Virus record (IMG/VR): IMGVR_UViG_3300030106_006270
Coordinates: 17,828-81,827 of that record
Length of the DNA stretch: 64,000 nt
From: a virus
Reading direction: 5' to 3' (one strand)
Under the pieces are notes generated by a model, which had not been told where the DNA came from, did not search any database, and saw nothing but the letters and a program-made list of their open reading frames with translations. Below are positions 6,743-14,671 of this stretch, one piece after another (position 1 is the first letter of the stretch; each line of letters starts with the position of its first letter). The position numbers and the translations under genes are program-made.

Positions 6743-7897
6743 TTAGTTAGAGTTCTCTACTTCTTCTTCATTGAACAAGTCTTCAGAAGAACCATCAGAG
6801 ATATACTTCTGAACCAACTGTTTGACATAAGTCCTTTCAGACTCAAGTCCACCATCATCAGAAAACTGAGGATAGATAGTTACTTCAGCAGCTTCATCCA
6901 AACCGAAACCATCAAAGAGTAGTCCAGCAACTTCAACCGAAGTTCTGGTTGATATGCCGGTTGATAATCTACCGGCTTCAGACTTGGACTCTGTGCGACT
7001 CTGTGAAGAAATTTCGGCAACAGACTTCAGTAACTCACCATCAACATGTGGGAACATATACTGAAGTAAGTCATGCTCTTCTTCAGAGTTTAGAACATCC
7101 ATTTCAACAATGATAAATCTATCCATCAGCGCTTTATCCATAACTCTGGTAGAGGTGTACTCATTACCAATATTAGCGGTAGCAACGAAAGTCACGCCCT
7201 CAGCCACATTGATAGTTTCTTGACCTTCACCTTCGTCAAGTCTGAGGTATCTCTGACCACTATCTAAAACTGTCATCAGAATATTCCAAGCATCTGGATG
7301 AGCCCGACTCAACTCATCTAACAAAATAACAGCGTTAGGAGTTTGAATAGCTTTCACAAAAAGAGCCTCAGAGAAGTAAGTACCCTTCTTCTTATCGAAA
7401 TGAGTGTTACCAATTAAGGTAGCTCTTGGGTCTTGTGTGGCACCTAAGTTGAAGTAGAAATCAGGCCTATCAAGTGAGTTAACCAATGACTTAGCAGCCA
7501 TTGTCTTACCACATCCAGCAGGACCTGTCATTAAAATATTCTTACCACGTACAGCGGAACGAATCAGGTACTTCCACTTCAATTCTTTCATTTTCAAACC
7601 AGCAGGTTTTAGGTTGTAAGAACTATGAATGAAGTTAAGAACTTCAGCATGATCTGTAGGAACATCAACTGATGAAACATCGATTACAGGAGCAGCAGTA
7701 GCCTCAAACATATCCATTGGAACTTTCCACCAATAAACCCTACCATTTTTGCCAGTCCTTCTTTCTAAGGCCATACCAGCATTGTAAGCTTTCTTTCTGG
7801 TAGAAGTACCAATTTCTGATGTGTGTTTGTTACCATCAGCATCCCAAGCATTAAACCTATTGCCTGACTTTTCTATTTTTACGATTGTATTTGACAT
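6743..7897 (-). CDS. MoxR/CobS-type AAA+ ATPase
   Basis: 384 residues. An N-terminal domain of about 65 residues (FNAWDADGNKHTSEIG, GRVYWWKVP) precedes the AAA core. Walker A is GPAGCGKT (residues 125-132), Walker B is VILLDELSRAH (about 190-200), and sensor-1 is VTFVATANIGNEYTS. Arg-finger-like RVMDKALMDRFIIVEMD follows. MoxR-family ATPases work with VWA-domain partners to insert metals or remodel protein complexes. The very next gene upstream (8357-10381) is such a VWA protein. Family A promoter copy 2 lies about 48 bases upstream, and two hairpins follow the stop, so this is a single-gene transcript. Its substrate is unknown, but AAA/VWA pairs are frequent in large marine phages. Confidence 0.9.
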   Translation of the reverse strand: MSNTIVKIEKSGNRFNAWDADGNKHTSEIGTSTRKKAYNAGMALERRTGKNGRVYWWKVPMDMFEATAAPVIDVSSVDVPTDHAEVLNFIHSSYNLKPAGLKMKELKWKYLIRSAVRGKNILMTGPAGCGKTMAAKSLVNSLDRPDFYFNLGATQDPRATLIGNTHFDKKKGTYFSEALFVKAIQTPNAVILLDELSRAHPDAWNILMTVLDSGQRYLRLDEGEGQETINVAEGVTFVATANIGNEYTSTRVMDKALMDRFIIVEMDVLNSEEEHDLLQYMFPHVDGELLKSVAEISSQSRTESKSEAGRLSTGISTRTSVEVAGLLFDGFGLDEAAEVTIYPQFSDDGGLESERTYVKQLVQKYISDGSSEDLFNEEEVENSN

Positions 7898-7951
7898 AAC
7901 TTATTTTTTCCTTTTTTTAAGTTGTTTGTTTTTTCTCTAAAATCATATATA

Positions 7952-7980
7952 AAGCTACGAATAAATTTGCTAACATACAA
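7952..7980 (-). promoter_or_regulatory. Family A promoter, copy 2
   Basis: TTGTAT (7975-7980), 17 bases, TAGCTT (7952-7957) on the minus strand, with TTCG directly before the -10. It drives the AAA ATPase gene starting at 7897, whose leader contains AAAGGAAAAAA. Confidence 0.8.
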
Positions 7981-8009
7981 GGAAAAGATCAAATTATTTC
8001 TAGTTTTTT

Positions 8010-8189
8010 TTATGATTTCCAAAATCTAATCCTATAACTCGAAGTTGTGAAAGCTTCCCAAGTACAATTATCCCATATACATTTCCAATAATTATCAAAA
8101 CCACTTCTATCGGTTGGTATCATTCTACAACCGCATTGACATTCTGGCTCTCTTTTGTACTTTCTATTATGTAGCCACTTCCTTATCAT
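8010..8189 (-). CDS. Small Cys-containing protein, probable zinc ribbon
   Basis: The start is placed at the ATG of an ATGA overlap with the preceding gene (8189), giving 59 residues. A TTG start at 8231 would overlap that gene by 46 bases. Cys pairs in CQCGC and CIWDNC, about 20 residues apart, could bind zinc. The basic N-terminus (MIRKWLHNRKYKRE) fits nucleic acid contact. It lies downstream of the VWA gene. Confidence 0.6.
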   Translation of the reverse strand: MIRKWLHNRKYKREPECQCGCRMIPTDRSGFDNYWKCIWDNCTWEAFTTSSYRIRFWKS

Positions 8190-8356
8190 TTGGTAATTTC
8201 GTTTAATTTTACTTTGAGTTTGAAAGTCCAAGTCCCTTCTTTCTGTATAACCTCATAATTATCTCCATCTATTGAAGCGACTTCGAACATTCCAGTCATA
8301 CCTGTCTTTCTTACTCTAACTAAATCACCAACTTTTATTTCTTTTTTATCAGACAT
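8186..8356 (-). CDS. Small SH3/KOW-like protein
   Basis: 56 residues, MSDKKEIKVGDLVRVRKTGM at the N-terminus. The VKVGDLVRV...GMFEVASI pattern is that of a small beta-barrel (KOW/SH3-like). AGGAGAAATAA? spacing is slightly short but GGAGAAATAA precedes the ATG. It is coupled to the downstream zinc-ribbon gene by an ATGA overlap. Confidence 0.6.
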   Translation of the reverse strand: MSDKKEIKVGDLVRVRKTGMTGMFEVASIDGDNYEVIQKEGTWTFKLKVKLNEITK

Positions 8357-10381
8357 TTATTTCTCCAAGAATTTTTTGTTCATTGTTTTAGCGATTGGAA
8401 GAACCGAAGTTACATTGACAAACTCAGAATCAGTTCCATACATTTTTGTGAAAGTTGAATTAGCTCTATCTCTATCCCAACTATCTCCGATAAAGTAACT
8501 AAGAACCTTAACACCACGATTCTTTATCTCTTTAACCATCTTAGCAGTATGATTGATTGCCGTATCATAGTTATAATCGATATCATCATTATTAAACATT
8601 GGCATCCCATCTGAAAAGTTAAGAAAGTAAGAATCCTTATCATTAGAACCCATTTCGATTTCTTTCATTACAGCCTCAAAACACAAACCCTCTGGTGTAG
8701 TGCCTGATGGGCGAAGTAGATGAAACAAGTTTCTTACTTTAGAAATTTTATCAACTCTAGAGTCATAAGCAATCAACATCAATGGATTTACTTTACTACT
8801 TCTTCTACTCATTTGAGTTGATTGAGTGCTTCTGTAAGAAATAACCAAATCAACATTGTTAATCATTGAACAGGCCTTAGCAATCGCTGTTACGGCAGTT
8901 TGAGTATTTTTCCACTTATCTCCACTCATTGAACCACTTGCATCAACAGAAATGTGAAGAAAAGCATCTGAGTAAGCTTCAACAAAAGTAGTGTTAAAAA
9001 CTCTCTCATTACCAAACCCTAACTCAGCAATTAATCTTTTGTCGATTCTACCACTATCTAATCTAGTCCACTTAGTCTCACGCGACTCACCACGCACCTG
9101 AAGTTTCTTACCTAAGATAGTTCCCATAACCAAACCCTTAGCAATACACTCTTTATTCTCATCTGAATACCAAGTGTGGCTTGGGTTTGAAATCATACTG
9201 ATTGTATCAGACTCAGCCAGAGCTTTGTTAAATTTCTTAACCATCAAAACCTTAGTAGGAGTTTTTTTACCTGTCCATCTATCAGTAACACCAGCAACAT
9301 CAACATAACTCATTCCAGCAGACTCAACAGCATCCATAGCAGCCTTATCAGTTTTGGTAAGCTTTTTCTTAGTAATATCACCATCCATAAATTTCTTCTG
9401 TTTTGAAACTGCATTTTCAAGCTGTTTCTTTTGTCTATCACTAAGTTGTGGTTTATCACCACTATCTGAATCAGAACTACTAACACTTTCACCATTATCG
9501 GAACTTTCACTACCTTCGACATTTTCATCGCCATTACCCTCTTCAGATTCTTCAGTAGGATTCACTGTTTGAACATCTAAGTTGTCCAAAAGAATACTAA
9601 AGACTTTTAGTGTAATATCAAATGCTTCCTCAGTAGAGTTCAAAGATTTGACATTACTAAAAATAAGATTTCTGATTTTTTTGAGACCAGGTAAGGAATC
9701 CAAATCTGAGTTTTTATTTGTAAGATTGATAATTCTGAAAATATATGAATCCCAATCCAAAGAAGTGTATTCATCAGATTGAAGTGCTTTATCAATAATT
9801 TTAGAATGAAAATACTTATCGTACATTGAGTGGTAGTAACCTTTGTAGCCAGGTGAATTTGAAAACACAAAGTAATCAATTCGTCTATCTTCTACATAAT
9901 TAAGTAAATCCTTCAATTTAATTTTCACATCATCTCTATCGAAACCAAAGACTTCTGCTCTGTTGAAATATTCCTGAGGAATCTCATTCTCAAGATTTCT
10001 AAGAAAATCAAAATTAGAAAGTTTGATATGAGAACCTTCATGCAATGCCAAACCAACAGTTGGGTCGAATGTTTTGTCATCTAATTTAGAAGATATTACA
10101 ACAGCTTTACCATCTGTGTAACTATCTCCACGCGAATTGAAAGTAACTTTGATATCAGACTCACCAGTAACAATTGATACGAAATTACTGATAGCCCTAC
10201 GATAAGATGCCAGTGCAACTAAATCTACACCTTTCTTAGTTTCTTCCTCATCAAAAATTGATGTCCTACTGATATCATTGTCTAACCAAAAAGACGAATA
10301 ATTACTTGTACGATTCTTAGCAGAGTATTTTTCTCTAAGAGCCATAGGGTTGAAGTTTTTAAGTGTGTTTGAATCTTTCAT
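8357..10381 (-). CDS. VWA-domain protein with HExxH motif, partner of the AAA ATPase (CobT-like)
   Basis: 674 residues. The N-terminal part has LALHEGSHIK (HEGSH at 114-118), a zinc-metallopeptidase-like signature. A long acidic Ser/Glu/Asp-rich linker spans about 275-320. The C-terminal VWA domain has an intact MIDAS motif DASGS (480-484), plus SGTTPEG and FSDGMP, which supply the remaining metal ligands. CobT-type chelatase subunits and the VWA partners of MoxR ATPases share this acidic-linker-plus-VWA plan. The HExxH suggests a peptidase or metal-binding role, which is unproven. Promoter copy 3 lies immediately upstream and AAAGGAAAT precedes the ATG. It probably acts in the host cytoplasm with the ATPase at 6743-7897. 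Confidence 0.88.
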   Translation of the reverse strand: MKDSNTLKNFNPMALREKYSAKNRTSNYSSFWLDNDISRTSIFDEEETKKGVDLVALASYRRAISNFVSIVTGESDIKVTFNSRGDSYTDGKAVVISSKLDDKTFDPTVGLALHEGSHIKLSNFDFLRNLENEIPQEYFNRAEVFGFDRDDVKIKLKDLLNYVEDRRIDYFVFSNSPGYKGYYHSMYDKYFHSKIIDKALQSDEYTSLDWDSYIFRIINLTNKNSDLDSLPGLKKIRNLIFSNVKSLNSTEEAFDITLKVFSILLDNLDVQTVNPTEESEEGNGDENVEGSESSDNGESVSSSDSDSGDKPQLSDRQKKQLENAVSKQKKFMDGDITKKKLTKTDKAAMDAVESAGMSYVDVAGVTDRWTGKKTPTKVLMVKKFNKALAESDTISMISNPSHTWYSDENKECIAKGLVMGTILGKKLQVRGESRETKWTRLDSGRIDKRLIAELGFGNERVFNTTFVEAYSDAFLHISVDASGSMSGDKWKNTQTAVTAIAKACSMINNVDLVISYRSTQSTQMSRRSSKVNPLMLIAYDSRVDKISKVRNLFHLLRPSGTTPEGLCFEAVMKEIEMGSNDKDSYFLNFSDGMPMFNNDDIDYNYDTAINHTAKMVKEIKNRGVKVLSYFIGDSWDRDRANSTFTKMYGTDSEFVNVTSVLPIAKTMNKKFLEK

Positions 10382-10404
10382 ATATTTCCTTTATTATATA
10401 AACA

Positions 10405-10433
10405 AAGCTACGAAGAATTTTGCTAATATACAA
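10405..10433 (-). promoter_or_regulatory. Family A promoter, copy 3
   Basis: TTGTAT (10428-10433), 17 bases, TAGCTT (10405-10410) with TTCG before the -10. It is directly upstream of the VWA gene start at 10381. Confidence 0.8.
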
Positions 10434-10488
10434 GCATTATTTCTTGTTTTCTGGATATTTCTTTTATTGTTTGTCATATACTATATAT

Positions 10489-10505
10489 GGTACAAGAACT
10501 GTACC
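10489..10505. promoter_or_regulatory. Operator-like dyad, copy 1
   Basis: GGTACA-AGAAC-TGTACC is a perfect 6-bp inverted repeat with a 5-base spacer. The right half continues as ACTGTACCAAACT, a 13-mer found again at 13640-13652. It lies upstream of promoter copy 3. Confidence 0.4.
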
Positions 10506-10518
10506 AAACTCAAAAGTC

Positions 10519-10560
10519 TGTCATTTTGTCATCACTATCACACTATCACACATTTTGTCA
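10519..10560. promoter_or_regulatory. TGACA repeat sites, group 1
   Basis: The minus strand reads TGACAAAATGACA (10519-10531) and TGACAAAATG (10551-10560). Similar TGACA pairs with an 8-base period occur at 33198-33260 and 34513-34574, all in non-coding DNA. It may be a protein-binding site upstream of the VWA gene. Confidence 0.35.
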
Positions 10561-10568
10561 GAAGTAGA

Positions 10569-11040
10569 AACGGCTCCTAGCTTTTTTAAGTTTGGTAGAT
10601 AGTGGAAACTAAAAATTTAGGAGCCGTTATAAAAATTGAAAATCGGGGGATGTAGGATTAGCGAATACCTACAACTTCTAGCTCAGATTTTTTTTACTTT
10701 GTACCTAATACCTAAAAGTTACTTTAGTTCTCTTCAAAGTGGTTAGCTTCATTAGAGTGAGTACAACCTCTGTATTATTGCCTTATCTCTCTGAGTTTAG
10801 ATTAATTCAGCCATTAAGTGGGATTTGGTTTTATCCTACCCACAACAAAGTCAAAGAATCGTGTTCTTTAGTTATTCTAGAAGTACATTCCAAGTCGTAT
10901 GTCTACGAATCGCTTCAACCTACGATATTTAGCAGGTGGATATAGTCACCACAACTTCTTGGTAGATTCCCTTATGAGCTTCTATGTTTACTCATTATTC
11001 AGGCAATCCCATAAAGAGTTAATTACTCTCTTTACTTTCT
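10569..11040 (-). ncRNA. Putative structured non-coding RNA or regulatory region
   Basis: About 670 bases between the VWA gene and the gene ending at 11107 contain no convincing ORF on the minus strand, and the plus-strand frames there look like noise. The stretch ends (in the minus direction) with an 11-bp perfect stem, AACGGCTCCTA (10569-10579) with TAGGAGCCGTT (10618-10628), enclosing a smaller AGTTT/AAACT hairpin. A weak promoter, TTGACA (11051-11056), 16 bases, TAAAGA (11029-11034), could start a transcript near 11022. The base composition is less AT-biased than usual intergenic DNA. The boundaries are approximate and the strand is inferred from surrounding genes. Confidence 0.4.
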
Positions 11041-11106
11041 ATTTTCAAATTGTCAAAAAACTTATAAATATATATATATTCGAAAAATCCCAAACTGTCT
11101 TTTTTT

Positions 11107-11718
11107 TTAAACTTTTTTCAATTTAAGTTTTAACTGAGATATGTAACCATCTATTTTTTTAATGTCTTTATGGTCGTCTGGCATTTTTTCTCTTCTTAAA
11201 ATTAATTTACCTAATGCTTTTTGTATGTCTAATTTTGCTAAACCTTTCATACTTTTTCTGTAATATAAATGTTCTAATGCTTCGTCTTCTGCTTCTGCTC
11301 CACGAACACCAGCAACAGCCGTTATGTATTCTGTTTCATAAACTTCAGCATCAGCTATACTTTCTATTTCGTTCCAAACTGTATTTTCCCACATAGCATC
11401 TAAGTCTAAATCTTCAAGTGGTTCAGCTAATTCTTTTTCTTTAGCTAATCTTTCCTCTTCTTGTTTCTTTTTTCTTTTGATGGCGAACTCAGCATCATAG
11501 TATGTAGTTGATAAAGAATCACATTCACTTAACCATTGACCGTAATTCTTCCAATTAGGTCTACCATTAGAATTTCTATATTCGGTATCATCACATTCAG
11601 TTCCCATAAATGAAGATGTTTTAAATTCTGATACACGTGTTACATCTTGACTATAGCTTAGTTGGATGTTCAGACAAATAAAAAGTATTAGGGTTGTATT
11701 CAAAATACCAAATTTCAT
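11107..11718 (-). CDS. Secreted protein with charged helical C-terminal region
   Basis: 203 residues with a clear signal peptide (about 1-23, MKFGILNTTLILFICLN then SYS before QDV). A short region with two Cys (GTECDD, SECDS), perhaps a disulfide, is followed by a long helical, Glu/Lys-rich part. Its start overlaps the end of a prepilin-like gene by 68 bases, so it belongs to the same operon. It could be an accessory periplasmic or surface factor for the pilin-like proteins. No family is recognised. Confidence 0.6.
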   Translation of the reverse strand: MKFGILNTTLILFICLNIQLSYSQDVTRVSEFKTSSFMGTECDDTEYRNSNGRPNWKNYGQWLSECDSLSTTYYDAEFAIKRKKKQEEERLAKEKELAEPLEDLDLDAMWENTVWNEIESIADAEVYETEYITAVAGVRGAEAEDEALEHLYYRKSMKGLAKLDIQKALGKLILRREKMPDDHKDIKKIDGYISQLKLKLKKV

Positions 11719-12046
11719 TATTCATTCTCCTATGATATAGTTTAGTTCCATCAAATTGCCATTCATTATCTTCATCTGGTAATCCCAAATCAAAAGTAAC
11801 AATGACACCTCTCGTACGACCTAATACTAAAAGTGGATGTTCAGGCCAACTTTCAATACCTGTTAATTCTTTTTGTTTCTCAGAGTATATTTCTAACTCT
11901 TCCCAAATTTTGTATGTAAAATCTTTTTCGAATTTTAGCTCTTCTAATTCAATTCTTTTTTCAAATCTTGGTATAGATACAACACTCAAAATTCCAATCA
12001 ATAAAATCACTATAACTAATTCAATCATAGTGTAGCCTTTACTCAT
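11651..12046 (-). CDS. Prepilin-like protein 4
   Basis: 131 residues. The N-terminus MSKGYTMIELVIVILLIGIL has the class III prepilin signature: short basic leader, Gly just before the cleavage site, Glu at mature position 5, then a roughly 20-residue hydrophobic helix. Phe at +1 is replaced by Tyr. The rest is a small soluble domain (WPEHPLLVLGRTRG, DNEWQFDGTKLYH) related in pattern to that of the protein at 12504-12935 (SWPDHPFAALDQ, GEWTYNTTTNKITHQR), so the two are probably paralogues. Processing would require a host prepilin peptidase, PilD. Confidence 0.8.
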   Translation of the reverse strand: MSKGYTMIELVIVILLIGILSVVSIPRFEKRIELEELKFEKDFTYKIWEELEIYSEKQKELTGIESWPEHPLLVLGRTRGVIVTFDLGLPDEDNEWQFDGTKLYHRRMNNEIWYFEYNPNTFYLSEHPTKL

Positions 12047-12492
12047 TAGATTTCTCCGATTACATATTCCTCATATGATGGACTATCTTCATCCACATCA
12101 CTAATGATAAATAGTTTAGTTATATATCCTTGTGAAGAAGTATCAGATTTTATTTCATATTTAAATGGATTTCTGTTAGAGTTGAGCGGTAGATCTCCAC
12201 TAAACAAATGATTAGGAGTTCTACCATCAGAGAGTATTAACTCAAAATAATCTTCATCTAATAAATTGTTTTCTGGCTCAGTTGGAAGCTGTGGATTACC
12301 TTTCATATGAGTTTCTTGATAATATCTTAAAAATGAATCTTTTATGATTGACATATTAGCAAGGTTGATTTGCTTTTGGGTATCCATAGTTAAATTACTA
12401 AAAGTGGGAATAGCAAATGACATCACTACTCCCACCAAAGCAATACTAACTACTAACTCCGCCAATGTGAAACCAGCATTTGAGTTTCTCAT
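12046..12492 (-). CDS. Prepilin-like protein 3
   Basis: 148 residues, N-terminus NAGFTLAELVVSIALVGVV: Gly-Phe cleavage site, Glu at +5 and a hydrophobic alpha-1 helix. The soluble part (about 35-148) has no recognised family and ends in alternating strands (YITKLFIISDVDED). The stop is adjacent to the start of the next prepilin gene (both at 12046), typical of an operon. Confidence 0.82.
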   Translation of the reverse strand: MRNSNAGFTLAELVVSIALVGVVMSFAIPTFSNLTMDTQKQINLANMSIIKDSFLRYYQETHMKGNPQLPTEPENNLLDEDYFELILSDGRTPNHLFSGDLPLNSNRNPFKYEIKSDTSSQGYITKLFIISDVDEDSPSYEEYVIGEI

Positions 12493-12503
12493 TGGTTTCT
12501 CCT

Positions 12504-12935
12504 TTAATCTACGATAGCTTCTCTAGCACCAATTGAACCAACACCAGCATTATCGCCTGATTGAACTCCTTTGTCGTATGCCCAAGCATAACGAGAGTTA
12601 TCTTTTCGTTGGTGTGTGATTTTGTTAGTTGTGGTATTGTATGTCCACTCACCATCGGTATCAGCATTATCAACATCTGTTGAATCATATCCAACTGGCA
12701 CCTGATCTAAAGCAGCAAAAGGATGGTCAGGCCAACTCTTTCTACCGTTATCAAGAAGTTGTTCAACAGCGTAATTTTCTAAACCAGCTTTCACAGAAGA
12801 AATTATTGCATTTTCAGCAGCTTCTTCAGCTTTGTCTACCACACCAACATATCTTGGTATGGCTACGGCTGCAAGAATTCCTAAAATGATAGTAACCATT
12901 ATTAGTTCTATTAATGTGAATCCTTTGTTGTTCAT
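12504..12935 (-). CDS. Prepilin-like protein 2
   Basis: 143 residues. MNNKGFTLIELIMVTIILGI is a textbook type IV pilin/pseudopilin N-terminus (G|FTLIE). The mature helix runs into AAVAIPRYVGVVDKAEEAAE, as in major pilins and GspG-like pseudopilins. The globular domain has no Cys pair. It could form a thin filament or cap by itself or join a host pilus. Confidence 0.88.
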   Translation of the reverse strand: MNNKGFTLIELIMVTIILGILAAVAIPRYVGVVDKAEEAAENAIISSVKAGLENYAVEQLLDNGRKSWPDHPFAALDQVPVGYDSTDVDNADTDGEWTYNTTTNKITHQRKDNSRYAWAYDKGVQSGDNAGVGSIGAREAIVD

Positions 12936-12953
12936 TGTATTCTCCGTTAGATT

Positions 12954-13592
12954 CTAAGGTTGTAATTTCTTGTTAAAGTTCTTTGGACTTTCCAAATCTG
13001 CAATATAAAGAATTGGAGAATAGGATTGTTGTCCACTTCCACCACCAGCAATTACTGTGTAGATATAGTGACCATCCTGAAAAGGTGATTTGATAGCATT
13101 ACCACCAAACTCATTTAAGAACTCTTCAGCACCAGCTGAAACATCAAATGAACCATCAGCATCATCATCTTCTGATACATTTACAGAAGAACCTTGAGGT
13201 GCTGGTGACTCTAAATTGTCAGTTCCAAACACAGAAGCCCATTGTGATGCCTCTTCACTTTCATAAGTTTCGAATACATCGATACTTGAGAGAAGTAAAT
13301 CTTCGTTAGCATATCCACCATTATTATCAGGCACACTTTCGTTATACTTTACCTGACCAGGAAATCTACCACGACCTTCTGATGTTACTTTAGCGTTATA
13401 AAAATTGTTAGCTGATTTCATTATCTTATCGATATCAGCTAATGTTTTTTTCTCCTTTGCACCCTCTCCAACTCCTGAAAATTTAGGTGCGGCAGTTGTA
13501 GCAAGTGTAGCCATCATAGCAGTTGTTACTGCAAATTCGGCAAGTGACTGCCCACTTCTACCCTTTAGATGTTTTTTTATTGATTTGAACAT
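12954..13592 (-). CDS. Pilin-like protein 1, larger
   Basis: The start is set at MFKSIKKHLKGRSGQSLAEF (13592), with AAGGAGAACACA in front, giving 212 residues. The N-terminus has a basic leader, SGQS as a possible processing site, Glu at +5 and a short hydrophobic helix (AVTTAMMATLATTAAPKFSG). This resembles Flp/TadE-type or divergent prepilins more than classical ones. The rest is acidic, with a Gly/Ser/Asp-rich loop (VSEDDDADGSFDVSAG). It heads the four-gene pilin block, followed in order by 12504, 12046 and 11651. An operator-like dyad and a promoter region lie upstream. Confidence 0.68.
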   Translation of the reverse strand: MFKSIKKHLKGRSGQSLAEFAVTTAMMATLATTAAPKFSGVGEGAKEKKTLADIDKIMKSANNFYNAKVTSEGRGRFPGQVKYNESVPDNNGGYANEDLLLSSIDVFETYESEEASQWASVFGTDNLESPAPQGSSVNVSEDDDADGSFDVSAGAEEFLNEFGGNAIKSPFQDGHYIYTVIAGGGSGQQSYSPILYIADLESPKNFNKKLQP

Positions 13593-13632
13593 TGTGTTCT
13601 CCTTAATTAAGTTAATGTTTATACCTATATAA

Positions 13633-13645
13633 TACAATTACTGTA
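13633..13645. promoter_or_regulatory. Operator-like dyad, copy 2
   Basis: TACA-ATTAC-TGTA is the inner part of the dyad seen at 10489-10505, and it continues into the identical 13-mer ACTGTACCAAACT (13640-13652). It lies about 40 bases upstream of the first pilin-like gene, a position suited to a repressor. Confidence 0.4.
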
Positions 13646-13717
13646 CCAAACTTGCGTATATTGAAAACTTTTTCTTCTTAGTTTTTGTAAGTAGTTATTA
13701 TACAGGTATTTGCCTAT

Positions 13718-13749
13718 ATAAAAAGAAATCTCTGATAAAAATTAGAGAT
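13718..13749 (-). terminator. Intrinsic terminator after the 13.8-17.6 kb block
   Basis: ATCTCT and AGAGAT (13744-13749 and 13728-13733) pair around an AT-rich loop. TTCTTTTTAT follows directly on the minus strand. It lies downstream of the gene ending at 13811 and separates it from the pilin operon. Confidence 0.65.
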
Positions 13750-13810
13750 GTGAATTTGTAACATTTTGGTTTACTATGTTACAGATATGTAACATAAATT
13801 TACGATTAGA

Positions 13811-14143
13811 CTAAATACCACCTCTTATATTGTGTTGTGCTTTAGTATATCTTTTATCTCCGATAGTAGATGAATCCGCCATTACATTGATTTCATTTGG
13901 TGTTTGAAATCCTTTTTGAATACCAGCTTTTTTTAATCTATTACTCACCATATCGGTTAAATCACCCTTGCCTTCAGGATTCTTCTTTTCGAAATAATCT
14001 CTACCTAAAGCTATAGTTAATCTATCCTCATCATCCAAATGAATTGTAGCTCGAACTGGCACACCCTTTAAGGCTTTCACTACTTTATCAAATAGTTTCT
14101 TATCTGCTTTCTTTTCAACTATCAAATCTTTTAATTTAATCAT
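13811..14143 (-). CDS. Probable head-associated protein with targeting-like N-terminus
   Basis: 110 residues. It begins MIKLKDLIVEKKADKKLFDK. The first ten residues match a motif shared by at least five neighbouring proteins, and LIVE fits the [LI]-x-E cleavage rule of T4-type prohead proteases. The rest is a small, mostly basic domain. Its start overlaps the end of the next gene upstream by 8 bases. It is likely a small internal virion protein, inferred from the motif and context only. Confidence 0.6.
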   Translation of the reverse strand: MIKLKDLIVEKKADKKLFDKVVKALKGVPVRATIHLDDEDRLTIALGRDYFEKKNPEGKGDLTDMVSNRLKKAGIQKGFQTPNEINVMADSSTIGDKRYTKAQHNIRGGI

Positions 14144-14372
14144 TTCTCATACCCTTTATATCCTGATAAGACTTACTCTTAGAAACCATTCTCCTTACCA
14201 TCATAGATTGTTTTTCTAAAGTATTGGAAATTAGTCTTTCTTGTGGTGCATGTTTTTTAAACAAATCAGATAAGTCTTCCAACGAGTCTACAGCAGATTG
14301 ATATACATCTTCAATTGTATCAGACCTTTTTGATACATATCTTTCATTTAGTAATTCTTTCAACTTTATCAT
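14136..14372 (-). CDS. Probable head-associated protein with targeting-like N-terminus
   Basis: 78 residues starting MIKLKELLNERYVSKRSD, nearly the same N-terminus as the gene at 13811-14143, again with an L-x-E site (LLNE). The remainder is helical and charged. An ATGA overlap joins it to the upstream gene. Confidence 0.6.
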   Translation of the reverse strand: MIKLKELLNERYVSKRSDTIEDVYQSAVDSLEDLSDLFKKHAPQERLISNTLEKQSMMVRRMVSKSKSYQDIKGMRND

Positions 14373-14671
14373 TGTGATTTATCATCTAGTCCATCTTTTC
14401 CATCAAAGTAATTGTAAACACTTTGTAAGTAATCCATAGACTTAGTGAGTTTAGATTGAACCCAAGCCGGCATTTGAACCTCACCGCCATCACCAACATT
14501 GTCAACTATTTTATAAATCATTTTTGCGTATTTCATAGAACGCTCTAACTGTGACTTTGCCATTTGCCCTTCATGGTCACTAGCCTCATTGACTTTGAAC
14601 GGTGGTTTATCTTTATCAGTGTAGACTTTACCTAACTGTATATCTTTCAACATATCTGTGAGCTTTACCAT
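14369..14671 (-). CDS. Probable head-associated protein with targeting-like N-terminus
   Basis: The start is set at the ATG (14671) overlapping the stop of the preceding gene, in place of an upstream TTG. The 100-residue protein begins MVKLTDMLKDIQLGKVYTDK, a variant of the shared N-terminus, and has a VNEAS site near residue 33. The remainder is helical (MKYAKMIYKIVDNVGDGG). Virion location is an inference. Confidence 0.6.
   Translation of the reverse strand: MVKLTDMLKDIQLGKVYTDKDKPPFKVNEASDHEGQMAKSQLERSMKYAKMIYKIVDNVGDGGEVQMPAWVQSKLTKSMDYLQSVYNYFDGKDGLDDKSQ

Noticed and set aside
10930-10960. GGATATAGTCACC resembling the group I intron S element
   Set aside because: No matching R or Q elements, no flanking split gene and only partial similarity (AAGATATAGTCC is expected).
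10739-11126. Plus-strand frames of 68 and 75 codons
   Set aside because: No ribosome binding site, unlike neighbouring composition, and located in a structured region with no plus-strand promoter. Taken as noise within the non-coding stretch.
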